A DNA stretch of 46,078 nucleotides from Candidatus Omnitrophota bacterium (GTDB taxonomy: Bacteria > Omnitrophota > Gorgyraeia > Duberdicusellales > 4484-171): positions 1-46,078 of the forward strand of contig JAGLUN010000004.1 of the NCBI GenBank assembly GCA_023134705.1, in the 5' to 3' direction. The position numbers and the translations under genes were made by a program. This document shows positions 26,093 to 35,775 of the stretch, in pieces (within the stretch, counting starts at the first letter, position 1; each line of letters starts with the position of its first letter). A model generated the notes under the pieces. The model was not told the DNA's origin. It was given only the letters and a program-made list of their open reading frames with translations, and ran no database searches.

Positions 26093-27457
26093 ATGAAAGT
26101 TTTATTGGTGAATCCTCCCATAAGAGAGTGGGCAAAACCTAATATATTTCCCTTGGGCCTTGGCTATATAGCGTCAGTGTTAAGAGATGCGGGGCATCAG
26201 GTAGAAGCAATGGATATTAATGCTTTGCGGTGGGAGCAGGAAGAAGTAGAAGCCAAAATTAGCAGTATGGATTTCGATATTGTAGGGATAGGAGCTATTG
26301 TTACTATATATTGGTATGTTAAGTGGCTAATTGCCGTGTTTAAAAAATATCATCCTGATAAAAAGGTAATTATTGGTGGTAGTGTGGGCGCTTCTATTCC
26401 GGAAATTATATTTAAAAAAACAGCAGTGGACATTATTTGCATGGGCGAAGGTGAAAGTACCATGGTTACTCTTATGGAGGTCTTAGAAAATCATAAAGAT
26501 TTAGCTACAGTAGAAGGGATATGGTTTAGAGGGCAAAACGGGAAAATATGCCGGAATAAAGACCGGATGCCGATAAAAGATTTAGATAGTATTCCCTTTC
26601 CGGCTTGGGATCTTTTTCCCATGGAGGTCTATTTAAAAAATCCTATTGGCGCGCCTAACAGGAATAAATGGGTAGATGGTACGGTAACCGGTGGTGCAGT
26701 GCTTTCTATGAACATAAGCGGTACCAGAGGGTGTCCTTACCAATGTATTTATTGTTATCACGATTTTATGGGGTGTAAATACCGGCATAGGTCCGCGCGG
26801 AATATTATTGAAGAGATGAGTATTCTCTTTACCAGATATGGCGTTGAATATTTTCATTTTATCGATGATGAATTTTGTTTAAACAGATCTTTTGTGTATG
26901 ACTTTTGCAAATTAGTCAAGAAGGAATTCAAAAATAAAGTGACATGGGGGTGTACCGGTAGGGTGAACCTTATGACTGAGGAATTGGTGGCCTCAATGGC
27001 GGATGCCGGTTGTAATTTGATCGGGTATGGAATCGAATCCGGGAGTCAAAAGATGCTGGATGTGATGAAAAAAGGGGTTACTGTGAAGCAGTCTGAGAAA
27101 GCAATAAAGTTAACCAGGAAATTTTTGGGCTGGGCGGATTGTTCTTTTATGATCGGAACGCCCGGCGAAAATCAGCAAACAATACAGGAAACAATCGATT
27201 TCTGTAAAGAATTGGATTTAACCCCGGAAGTTATATTTTTTATTACACCTTATCCGGGAACTGAATTGTATGAAATAGCTTTGTCACAGGGGAAGATTAT
27301 TGATGAAGAGGAGTATGTCTTAGGATTAGGTGAGCAGGGAGAGCAAGTAAAGGTGAATTTTACCGAATTTTCCGATGAAGAATTATTTAAGGCGCAGGAG
27401 CGAATGATAAAACAATTGAATGCCTGGAATAAGGTAAAGCATCCGGAAAGTAGATAA
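26093..27457 (+). CDS. B12-binding radical SAM protein
   Basis: MKVLLVNPPIREWAKPNIFPLGLGYIASVL, GTRGCPYQCIYCYHDF (CxxxCxxC). Confidence 0.92.
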   Translation: MKVLLVNPPIREWAKPNIFPLGLGYIASVLRDAGHQVEAMDINALRWEQEEVEAKISSMDFDIVGIGAIVTIYWYVKWLIAVFKKYHPDKKVIIGGSVGASIPEIIFKKTAVDIICMGEGESTMVTLMEVLENHKDLATVEGIWFRGQNGKICRNKDRMPIKDLDSIPFPAWDLFPMEVYLKNPIGAPNRNKWVDGTVTGGAVLSMNISGTRGCPYQCIYCYHDFMGCKYRHRSARNIIEEMSILFTRYGVEYFHFIDDEFCLNRSFVYDFCKLVKKEFKNKVTWGCTGRVNLMTEELVASMADAGCNLIGYGIESGSQKMLDVMKKGVTVKQSEKAIKLTRKFLGWADCSFMIGTPGENQQTIQETIDFCKELDLTPEVIFFITPYPGTELYEIALSQGKIIDEEEYVLGLGEQGEQVKVNFTEFSDEELFKAQERMIKQLNAWNKVKHPESR

Positions 27458-27459
27458 TC

Positions 27460-28170
27460 ATGAATATTTTATGTGTTATTCCCGCGCGAGGCGGCAGTAA
27501 AGGGTTGAAAAACAAAAACGTAATGTCTCTTTGCGGCAGGCCGGTTATCAGTTATACCATTGAGGCTGCGTTGGAATCCAAATTAATTAATAAAATCGTT
27601 GTTTCGACTGAGGATAAAAAAATAGCCCGGGTTTCAAGTAGATATAAGGTTCAGATTATTAAAAGGCCGGGAAAATATTCTGTAGATTCAGCTCCTATTG
27701 AAATGGCTTTGCGGCACGCGGTGTCTTATATAAAAGATAAGGCGGGATATAACGCTGATATTGTGGTGTGGTTACAGGCTAATATGCCTGTGCGTAAAAA
27801 AGGCCAGATTGATAAAGTTATCCGGAAGTTGATATCCACCGGCGCGGATTCAGCGGTAACTGTACGTTGTGTGGATCAATATCCCCAGTGGATGAAAACA
27901 ATGGATAAAGAGGGATTCTTATTGCCGTTTATGCCTAAGATTAAAGCTTACCGGAGACAGGATCTTACTCCAATGTTTTTGCTGGATGGGGCGATTGTGG
28001 CCATGAGGAGAAATGTACTTATGGATACAACAGGAAAACATGGGGTCCATGTTTTTATGGGAAAGAAAATAGTTGGTGTGATAGAAGACACCAAATATGC
28101 TACAGAATTGCACGATAAGGATGATGTGAATTTAGCGAGATTTTATCTTAGTGAAAAGAATGGCAGGTAA
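27460..28170 (+). CDS. pseF: Acylneuraminate cytidylyltransferase family, PseF-like
   Basis: NILCVIPARGGSKGLKNKNVMSLCGRPVISYTIEAAL. Confidence 0.82.
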   Translation: MNILCVIPARGGSKGLKNKNVMSLCGRPVISYTIEAALESKLINKIVVSTEDKKIARVSSRYKVQIIKRPGKYSVDSAPIEMALRHAVSYIKDKAGYNADIVVWLQANMPVRKKGQIDKVIRKLISTGADSAVTVRCVDQYPQWMKTMDKEGFLLPFMPKIKAYRRQDLTPMFLLDGAIVAMRRNVLMDTTGKHGVHVFMGKKIVGVIEDTKYATELHDKDDVNLARFYLSEKNGR

Positions 28171-29611
28171 GCGGGCAGCAATTTTAACTGAAGGAGGCCG
28201 GAATATAGGTCTGGGGCATTTGACTAGATGTCTGGCTTTGGCACAGGGAGTAATTCGAGCCAAGTTTAAAGTTAAGTTTATCGTTAACGGCGATAAATAC
28301 GCCGGGAGTTTTTTAAAAAAACAAAAGATGACGCCGATTATGATGAACTGGTTGAGCGAAAAAAATAAAATAAAAGATATAGCCAGCTCTGTTGATTTTG
28401 TAATTGTTGATTCATACAAAGCGCCCGTGTCATTTTATAAACGCCTTTCACAATCTTCTTTGTGTAGTTTAGCTGTTGATGATTATAATCGGATAGTTTA
28501 CCCTACGGATATTGTTGTTAGTCCTTCGGTGTACGGAGATAGACTTAATTACACTATGTCAACGATGTCCAAGTATTTATTGGGAAAAGAATATATAATT
28601 TTGCGTAAAGAATTCTGGAAATTACCTAAAAAAAGAATAAAAAAAAGCATTAAGGATGTATTCATCTTTTTTGGCGGTAAAGGCTATAACCGGTTTATGA
28701 GCAAAATTATCAGCCGTCTATCGCAAAGTTATCCTGGTTTTCGCTATCATCTTGTGTCTTGTAACGGCAAGAAGAGCGGTAATTTTTGTTTTTATCCCGG
28801 GCTTTCTGCTGAAGAGATACGCGATTTAATGTCTCGGTGTGACCTTGCTATTTCCGGAGGAGGTCAGACTTTATACGAATTGGCAAGGATGGGAGTCCCT
28901 ACGATAGGGATTTGTTTTGCGGATAATCAGAAGGGGAATTTGGAAGGATTACGGGCTGTGGGGGCTCTTCATTACGCGGGAAGGTATAATTCCCCTAAAA
29001 TTTTGGAAAAAGTAGAAGAGGCCATAAAATTGTACATTCCGCAAAAAACGAGAGAAAGAAGCAGTATTTTAGCAAGAGAAACGGTTGATGCTAAAGGAGT
29101 GGAGAGGATAATTAAAGTTTGTATGGATAGGGTAAACTCAAAAAGAATAATTCTTCGCTTAGCCCAAGGAAAAGATTGTCGTGATTTGTGGCTTTGGAGA
29201 AAACATTTTGAGGTGAGGAGATGGTGTCTCAATAAAGAAGAGATCAAATATCCCCAACATAGAAAATGGTTTGTTCAGAGAATTAAAAGCAGAAAAACAG
29301 TAATGTATATTGCGGAGAATAAGGAGGGGATAAAAATCGGACAGACCAGGTTTGAAATCGAGAAAAAATCCGCCTATATTAATGTAAATTTAAATCCTTT
29401 ATTTTTTGGCAAAGGTTTGGGGAACAAAATTATAGGATTAACAACGAATATTTTTATGAAGCAAAATCCGCGGATTAAAAAAATAATAGCTGAAATTGCC
29501 GAGGAAAATATCGCCTCTGAAAAGGCGTTTGTGAAAGCGGGATATGAATTTTCGGGTAAAAATCGGAAAAACGGCAGGAATCTAGTTGTTTTTGAATTCA
29601 TAAAAGAATAA
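28151..29611 (+). CDS. PseG hydrolase fused to PseH-like GNAT acetyltransferase
   Basis: GGRNIGLGHLTRCLALAQG, ISGGGQTLYELARMGVPTI; C-terminal LWLWRKHFEVRRWCLNKEEI ... GKGLGNKIIG. Confidence 0.88.
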   Translation: MKRMAGKRAAILTEGGRNIGLGHLTRCLALAQGVIRAKFKVKFIVNGDKYAGSFLKKQKMTPIMMNWLSEKNKIKDIASSVDFVIVDSYKAPVSFYKRLSQSSLCSLAVDDYNRIVYPTDIVVSPSVYGDRLNYTMSTMSKYLLGKEYIILRKEFWKLPKKRIKKSIKDVFIFFGGKGYNRFMSKIISRLSQSYPGFRYHLVSCNGKKSGNFCFYPGLSAEEIRDLMSRCDLAISGGGQTLYELARMGVPTIGICFADNQKGNLEGLRAVGALHYAGRYNSPKILEKVEEAIKLYIPQKTRERSSILARETVDAKGVERIIKVCMDRVNSKRIILRLAQGKDCRDLWLWRKHFEVRRWCLNKEEIKYPQHRKWFVQRIKSRKTVMYIAENKEGIKIGQTRFEIEKKSAYINVNLNPLFFGKGLGNKIIGLTTNIFMKQNPRIKKIIAEIAEENIASEKAFVKAGYEFSGKNRKNGRNLVVFEFIKE

Positions 29612-29612
29612 A

Positions 29613-30647
29613 ATGACGCATTTCTCCAAACTGAAAAATTGTTTTATAATCGCAGAAATTTCAGCTAATCATGGCCAGAATTTTAACCGCGCGGTAACTT
29701 TGATTAGAAAAGCAAAACAGTCCGGGGCAGATGCAGTTAAGTTCCAGTTGTATCGCCCGGATTCTTTGACTATTGATGCCGATAATAAATATTTTCGGAT
29801 AAGGCACCCCAAATGGGGAGGTCAGACTTTGTATCAGTTATACCGGAAAGCTTGTACTCCCTGGCGCTGGTTTAAGAGATTAAAAAAAACAGCTGATGAT
29901 TTAGGGATATTATTTTTTGCCACAGCTTTTGATAAAACGGGAGTGGATTTCCTGGAAGATTTAAATGTAGCGCTTCACAAAATAGCTTCATTTGAGCTGG
30001 TTGACCTGCCGTTAATTGAGTATGCGGCAAGGACTAAAAAACCTTTGATTTTGTCTACTGGTATGGCAACTATTAAAGAGATAAAAGAGGCAGTGTCTGC
30101 GGCTAGAAATGCCGGCGCAAAAGAGATAGTTCTTTTAAAATGCGTAAGCAGTTATCCTGCCAGTCCTAAAGAAATGAACCTTAAAACCATACCCTTTATG
30201 CAAAAACAGTTTAAGTGTCCTGTGGGACTTTCTGATCATACCAAAGGTATAGGTGTTTCTGTGGCAGCAGTTGTTATGGGAGCGAGTCTGGTTGAGAAAC
30301 ATTTTGCTTTGTCCAGAACCATTCATACGCCGGACAGCTTTTTTTCCCTGGAACCGGAGGAGTTAAAGCTTTTGGTGGAAAATATACGTATGGCTGAAGA
30401 TGCATTAGGGAAGGTTCATTTTGGATTAACCAAACAGGAAAGAAATAGTAAACTCTATCGCCGGTCTTTATTCGTGATAAAGGATATAAAAAAAGGAGAG
30501 ATTTTTACCGAAGAAAATATTAGGTCAATAAGGCCTTCATGCGGTCTTGAACCCAAATATCTGAAAAAGATTTTGGGTAAACGGGTAAAAAAAGATATTA
30601 AAACAGGAACTCCGCTTACCGTGAGTATAGTTAAGGGAATATATTAA
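29613..30647 (+). CDS. pseI: Pseudaminic acid synthase
   Basis: FIIAEISANHGQNFNRAVTLIRKAKQSGADAVKFQLY, C-terminal SAF domain. Confidence 0.9.
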   Translation: MTHFSKLKNCFIIAEISANHGQNFNRAVTLIRKAKQSGADAVKFQLYRPDSLTIDADNKYFRIRHPKWGGQTLYQLYRKACTPWRWFKRLKKTADDLGILFFATAFDKTGVDFLEDLNVALHKIASFELVDLPLIEYAARTKKPLILSTGMATIKEIKEAVSAARNAGAKEIVLLKCVSSYPASPKEMNLKTIPFMQKQFKCPVGLSDHTKGIGVSVAAVVMGASLVEKHFALSRTIHTPDSFFSLEPEELKLLVENIRMAEDALGKVHFGLTKQERNSKLYRRSLFVIKDIKKGEIFTEENIRSIRPSCGLEPKYLKKILGKRVKKDIKTGTPLTVSIVKGIY

Positions 30648-30658
30648 GGAGAAAAGCC

Positions 30659-31816
30659 ATGAAATACTGCAAGAAATGTATAATGCCTGACACTCGTCCG
30701 GAAACAGTATTTGATAAAGCGGGCGTGTGTGATGCCTGCCGTTCATCTGAGCGCAAACATAAAGAAATCGACTGGGAAGAAAGAGAAGCTCAATTGAGGG
30801 AAATACTTGACCGTTACCGTTCAGACGGCTTGTGGTATGACTGTATAATTCCTGTAAGCGGCGGGAAAAACAGCTGTTTTCAGGCTTATACCATGAAGTA
30901 CCGTTTTGGCATGAATCCTTTATGCGTTAATGCTGTTCCCTGTGAGATGACGGATATAGGTAACAAAAACCTCATTTTTTTAAGAGAGTTGGGGTTTGAT
31001 TTAATACAAGTAGGGGTGAACCGAAAAGCCTTTAGGGAAATGGTGCGTATTGGTTTTTTTAAACTGGGGGATAGTTGTTGGCCTGAGCATATAGGTATTT
31101 TTACTATTCCGGTAAAAATGGCTGTTCAGTTTAAGGTTCCCTTGCTGATCTGGGGTGAGAATTCTCAATTTGAATATGGCGGGCCTGCCGCAGCCAGGGA
31201 TAAAAATACCCTGGATAAGAATTGGCTCTTGGAATACCAAATGTATGGGTATAGAATTTCTGATTTAGTCCACGAAGGGTTTGATTTGAATGATCTTAAA
31301 ATGTTTCAGTATCCCAGCGATGAAGAACTGACGCGAGTTGGGGTGACTGGGTTATTTTTAGGCCACTATATAAAATGGGATAATAAAGAGCAGGCTGAAC
31401 GGATGAAAAGTTTGGGCTTTAATGTTAATCCTGATGGACCGGTTGAATGTGCTTATTTTGATTACGAGAATTTAGATTGTAAATGGATCGGCGGGCTGCA
31501 TGATTATATGAAATACTTAAAATACGGTTACAGTAGAGCCACTGACCAGTTATCTATGGAGGTCCGCGCCGGGCGAATGACCCGGGAACAAGCTGTTGAT
31601 CTGGTGGCTAAATACGAAGGTAAGATCCCCTGGAAGTACATTCCTGATTTTCTAAGATATTTAGATATTACTGAAAAGGAGTTTTTTGGCAATTTGGATA
31701 GGTTTACTAATAAAAAACTTTTTTTATGTGATGAGAATGGTAATCTTGTCAAGGATAAGGATGGGAATGTTATAAAGAAGTATCAGGATTACAGTGTAGA
31801 GGCTAAAGTATGTTAA
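30659..31816 (+). CDS. N-acetyl sugar amidotransferase (WbpG/PseA-like)
   Basis: CKKCIMPDTRPETVFDKAGVCDAC, PP-loop VSGGKNSCFQAY. Confidence 0.88.
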   Translation: MKYCKKCIMPDTRPETVFDKAGVCDACRSSERKHKEIDWEEREAQLREILDRYRSDGLWYDCIIPVSGGKNSCFQAYTMKYRFGMNPLCVNAVPCEMTDIGNKNLIFLRELGFDLIQVGVNRKAFREMVRIGFFKLGDSCWPEHIGIFTIPVKMAVQFKVPLLIWGENSQFEYGGPAAARDKNTLDKNWLLEYQMYGYRISDLVHEGFDLNDLKMFQYPSDEELTRVGVTGLFLGHYIKWDNKEQAERMKSLGFNVNPDGPVECAYFDYENLDCKWIGGLHDYMKYLKYGYSRATDQLSMEVRAGRMTREQAVDLVAKYEGKIPWKYIPDFLRYLDITEKEFFGNLDRFTNKKLFLCDENGNLVKDKDGNVIKKYQDYSVEAKVC

Positions 31817-32427
31817 CAATTATTGATTTAGGTTTAGGGAATATTAACAGTGTGCACCGGGCGCTTAAGTATTTAAAGATTGAGCATCTGATTTCTAATA
31901 GTGTTGAGGATATCAGCAGGGCCCAAAAACTGATTTTCCCTGGAGTGGGAAGTTTTGCCGAAGCTTCAAGGCGTTTGTACTCCTCAGGGATAGCTGCAGC
32001 GATAAAGGAGTGTGTATTAGAGAAATGCGTACCTATTTTGGGTATTTGTCTGGGGATGCAACTTTTGGCCGGGTCAGGAGAAGAAGGAGGAGTTTCTCAA
32101 GGGTTAGGACTCATCAACGCCTGTGTACGCAAGCTTAGATCTGAAGGCCAAGGATTTCATCTGCCGCATATCGGATGGAACGACATATCGTTTAAAGAAC
32201 AAGGGGTGTTTTCCGGTATTCAAAACCGCACTTGCTTTTATTTTGTGCATAGCTATGAAATGATATTAAATGAATCTGACATGATTAAATGCGCTGTTTG
32301 TAATTACGGCGTTGATTTTATTGCTGCGGTCAAAAAGGATAATATCGTCGGAGTACAGTTTCATCCGGAAAAAAGCAGGGAACCAGGTTTAAAATTACTT
32401 AAGAATTTTGTTGAAGGAGCGGATTAA
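31810..32427 (+). CDS. hisH: HisH-type glutamine amidotransferase
   Basis: IIDLGLGNINSVHRALKYL, LGICLGMQLL, GVQFHPEKS. Confidence 0.9.
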   Translation: MLTIIDLGLGNINSVHRALKYLKIEHLISNSVEDISRAQKLIFPGVGSFAEASRRLYSSGIAAAIKECVLEKCVPILGICLGMQLLAGSGEEGGVSQGLGLINACVRKLRSEGQGFHLPHIGWNDISFKEQGVFSGIQNRTCFYFVHSYEMILNESDMIKCAVCNYGVDFIAAVKKDNIVGVQFHPEKSREPGLKLLKNFVEGAD

Positions 32428-32433
32428 AATTAA

Positions 32434-33180
32434 ATGTTACGCCGAAGAGTTATTCCCGTAGTTTTATTGGATGGTTATTCAGTGGTAAAGACTATCCAGT
32501 TTAATATAAGGAGAAACCTGGGGAATCCCATAACTGTGGCCAGGATATATAATACCAGGGATGTTGATGAGTTGATATTGCTGGATATCGACGCTTCTAA
32601 GGAAGGCAGATGTATTGATTTGCATACTATCGAGGAAGTAGCCTTGGAATGTTTTATGCCTTTGACTGTGGGAGGCGGCCTTAAAACCTGTGAAGATATA
32701 GAGAATGTCCTTAAAAAAGGCGCGGATAAAGTGGTGCTTAACACAGCAGCTCTTAAAAATCCGGATATCGTTAAAAAGTCTTCTTTAGCTTTTGGCAGTC
32801 AATGTATAGTTGTTTCTATTGATGTTAAGAAAAATAGGGATGGGTATGGAATTTTTTCTCATTCCGGATATAAAACGCATAAAGATTTGATTGAGTGGTG
32901 TAAGGAGTTAGCATGTCTTGGTGCCGGAGAGTTTTTGATTAATTCGGTTGATTTAGACGGAAAGATGGCAGGGTATGATTATGGTTTAATTGAAAAAGTG
33001 GCGAAAGTAGTAAATATCCCGGTTATTGCCTGTGGCGGAGCATCCAAACCCGATAATTGTTCGAAAGCCATTCATAGAGGAGCATGCGCGGTAGCGGCAG
33101 CGAGCATGTTCCATTTTACTGAGTATACGCCCAATGATTGTAAGAAAGCAATGAAAACCGCAAATATACCGGTACGATGA
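32434..33180 (+). CDS. hisF: HisF-type cyclase subunit
   Basis: RVIPVVLLDGYSVVKT, LTVGGGLKTCEDIENVLKKGADKVVLNTAA. Confidence 0.9.
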   Translation: MLRRRVIPVVLLDGYSVVKTIQFNIRRNLGNPITVARIYNTRDVDELILLDIDASKEGRCIDLHTIEEVALECFMPLTVGGGLKTCEDIENVLKKGADKVVLNTAALKNPDIVKKSSLAFGSQCIVVSIDVKKNRDGYGIFSHSGYKTHKDLIEWCKELACLGAGEFLINSVDLDGKMAGYDYGLIEKVAKVVNIPVIACGGASKPDNCSKAIHRGACAVAAASMFHFTEYTPNDCKKAMKTANIPVR

Positions 33181-33755
33181 AAGTAGTGTTTATAGATACG
33201 GAATTTACAGGGATTCATATGGGTACCACAGTTGTTTCCCTGGGGATGGTAACTCTTGAAGGGAAGTCTTTGTACCTGACCTTGAATGATTATGATCGAG
33301 AACAAGTTACGGATTGGCTCAAGAATAACGTGATAAATCTAATTGATGAAAGTAAAAGCGTTACCAGGAAGGAAGCATTTGTCCGGATTAAAGAGTTCCT
33401 TGATAATTACTCACAGGGTAAACGCGTTTCATTGATATCAGCCGGGAAATTGATTGATATAGTTTTATTATATGAATTCTGGCATAACGAACATCCCGGG
33501 CGGAAGTATTTTTCCATGGATTGTTTGCCTGATTATTTAAATCATGCCTCGCATTTTGATTTAAGCACTTTTTTTTATATGGCGGGAGTTGATCCTAACC
33601 TTGAACGCGAAAAGTTTTTAGGCAAAGTTAAATTGTCCGGGAGAAGGCATAATTCCTTATATGACGTAAAAATCGTCCGTGAGTGTTTTTTAAAGCTGAT
33701 AGAAAAGGGGGAAATACCGCGGCCGGAGAATATTACGACAAACAATATTGTATGA
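33177..33755 (+). CDS. DEDDh 3'-5' exonuclease-fold protein
   Basis: VVFIDTEFTG (DTE) and C-terminal RRHNSLYDVKIVRECF (HxxxxD). Confidence 0.65.
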   Translation: MKVVFIDTEFTGIHMGTTVVSLGMVTLEGKSLYLTLNDYDREQVTDWLKNNVINLIDESKSVTRKEAFVRIKEFLDNYSQGKRVSLISAGKLIDIVLLYEFWHNEHPGRKYFSMDCLPDYLNHASHFDLSTFFYMAGVDPNLEREKFLGKVKLSGRRHNSLYDVKIVRECFLKLIEKGEIPRPENITTNNIV

Positions 33756-34615
33756 GTGTATTGAAGATTTTTTACCGGAAAATCAGGGCTTTTATCAGAA
33801 ACCAGAAGGAGCGTTATATCCCTTACAGAAAAATAATCTCTGTATGGCTTAAAAATAAAAATCAGCCTTATAAGATGATATCTTTAGACGAAGCTAAAAG
33901 ATATAAAAAAAGTGACACAATTTTTATCCTTGGCAGCGGGCCTTCCATTAAGGATTTGACCCAAGAGCAGTGGAAGCATATAGATAAGCATGATTCTTTC
34001 GGAATAAACTTTTCGCATTTGCTGGATTACGTTCCTACTTATTATTCTCTGGAAGACGGCCACACAAAATGGTTTCGAAGGTTTGTGGAGGAAAAGCTTA
34101 GACCTTACCGGAAGAAGTTTTCTTCTTCTGTCTGGTGTATATCTGACAGGCATATTGGCCGTTTCATACACCCCAGGCTTGCTCCGGCATTTTTCCCGGA
34201 AAATCCCCTGTGTTATTTTTACAAATTCCCTCCTACTTTAGAATTTAAGGAAGACAGGCCTTTTAGGAAAGAAGATTTTGCAAAGTCGATAATATATAGG
34301 GGGTCTTTATCCACGGTATTATATTTAATCGATAAAATCGGTTATAAAAATATAGTGCTGTTAGGTATTGATTTGCATACTCCGGAACACTTTTTCTATA
34401 ATATGAAAGAAATGGAGGAGTATGTTAAAATGCAAAAGGATATTCATGATAAAGATAAGTTTCAATATATGATACTGAAAAAGAACAAAGTAAAACCTTT
34501 TGATGAGTATCTTTGCGCTTTAGATAAATTATACTTTGCCCCCAAAGGGGTTAATCTTTATATGGGGGGGCGGGACAAAGTTATATATCCAAGATTGAAG
34601 ATTTATAAATGGTAA
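33752..34615 (+). CDS. DUF115/GT42-like protein, putative glycosyltransferase
   Basis: TIFILGSGPSIKDLTQEQWKHIDKHDSFGINFSHL; YRGSLSTVLYLIDKIGYKNIVLLGIDLHTPEHFF; start overlaps the previous stop (ATGA). Confidence 0.6.
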   Translation: MSVLKIFYRKIRAFIRNQKERYIPYRKIISVWLKNKNQPYKMISLDEAKRYKKSDTIFILGSGPSIKDLTQEQWKHIDKHDSFGINFSHLLDYVPTYYSLEDGHTKWFRRFVEEKLRPYRKKFSSSVWCISDRHIGRFIHPRLAPAFFPENPLCYFYKFPPTLEFKEDRPFRKEDFAKSIIYRGSLSTVLYLIDKIGYKNIVLLGIDLHTPEHFFYNMKEMEEYVKMQKDIHDKDKFQYMILKKNKVKPFDEYLCALDKLYFAPKGVNLYMGGRDKVIYPRLKIYKW

Positions 34616-34634
34616 AAAAGATTTATATCTAAAA

Positions 34635-35768
34635 ATGAAAAAGACATACGATATACTTCTTATTTATGGTTTTTCCAGGCTGCATCCATATTATTTAAAT
34701 ATTATTAAATACTTAGCGAAAGGCAAAAACATCGGGGTTTGTGTTTTGGATACAAACAAATATATTGTAAGTGCCGATTCAAAACGTATTGACAAACTTC
34801 AGAATACCGAAAATGCGTTTATGGAATTTTGTAAAGAATTAGGAGCAGATTTAATTTATCCTGACGAAGAAATAAAGGCGGGAAATGAATTAATTGCAAA
34901 TATATTATTTGTGCCGCAGATAAAGCTTAGCATGGATGGTTTGGAATTAATAAAGAATTCAATAAAATATAACAATATTATCGGAATACAAACATTTGGT
35001 TACGGAAAGAATTTGCTGGATGATTTGTTCTCTATGGGGTGCCGTAAGTTTTTCGTTTATGATAGGAACATTTTTACAAAAGTTATACAATCAGAGAAAA
35101 GAGAAGATTTGCTGGATAAATTTGAAATTATAGAGATGGGAGCGCCGTATAGAAAATATCCCTTGTGGCCTGAGAATGAGATCGCGGAAATAGATTATTT
35201 GATTGCTCTTCCGACATTGGTATTTTTGAAGAATCCTAAAAAGAGATATGATTTGGTTAAGAATATTTACAATTTATTGGGTAAATTGAATCAAGATGAT
35301 AAAGTTGCGATAAAACTGCACAATGTAAAAGATGGAGGTAATAAATACCTAAAAGAAACGCATTTTAGGTTTGTACCTTTGGGGATATTTTCAGCAAAGT
35401 TTTTAGGTAGAAGAGGCTATGACCTTGCTTCAGCTATATTTTACAAGAATATTTTGGATAGAGCTGAAGCGTTGCAAAATATAACGCCGTATTTTAATTT
35501 CGGCCTGGAATTGTTCTTACCCTATGTCAAAAAAGGTGTAATTACCGGGATTTCCACTGTACTCTGGCATTGTCTTTATAACAAAATTGCTGTTTATAAT
35601 TGTGATAATCAACCGTTTGGTGAGGATTTGCCTAATTATCCCGGTTATAAAAATTTTTATATACCTTATTGTGAAGGCCGTATTCCTTTTGATGAGCAAT
35701 ATTACGATAAAATTTCTGATTCCGCAAAGAAAGCCGATTTAATAGAGTTGATAAAAGAAGAATTGTAA
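34635..35768 (+). CDS. Unknown protein of the glycan locus, possible GT-B-like transferase
   Basis: 377 aa, tightly packed co-directional context; no motif I can name confidently. Confidence 0.5.
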   Translation: MKKTYDILLIYGFSRLHPYYLNIIKYLAKGKNIGVCVLDTNKYIVSADSKRIDKLQNTENAFMEFCKELGADLIYPDEEIKAGNELIANILFVPQIKLSMDGLELIKNSIKYNNIIGIQTFGYGKNLLDDLFSMGCRKFFVYDRNIFTKVIQSEKREDLLDKFEIIEMGAPYRKYPLWPENEIAEIDYLIALPTLVFLKNPKKRYDLVKNIYNLLGKLNQDDKVAIKLHNVKDGGNKYLKETHFRFVPLGIFSAKFLGRRGYDLASAIFYKNILDRAEALQNITPYFNFGLELFLPYVKKGVITGISTVLWHCLYNKIAVYNCDNQPFGEDLPNYPGYKNFYIPYCEGRIPFDEQYYDKISDSAKKADLIELIKEEL

Positions 35769-35775
35769 AAAGATT

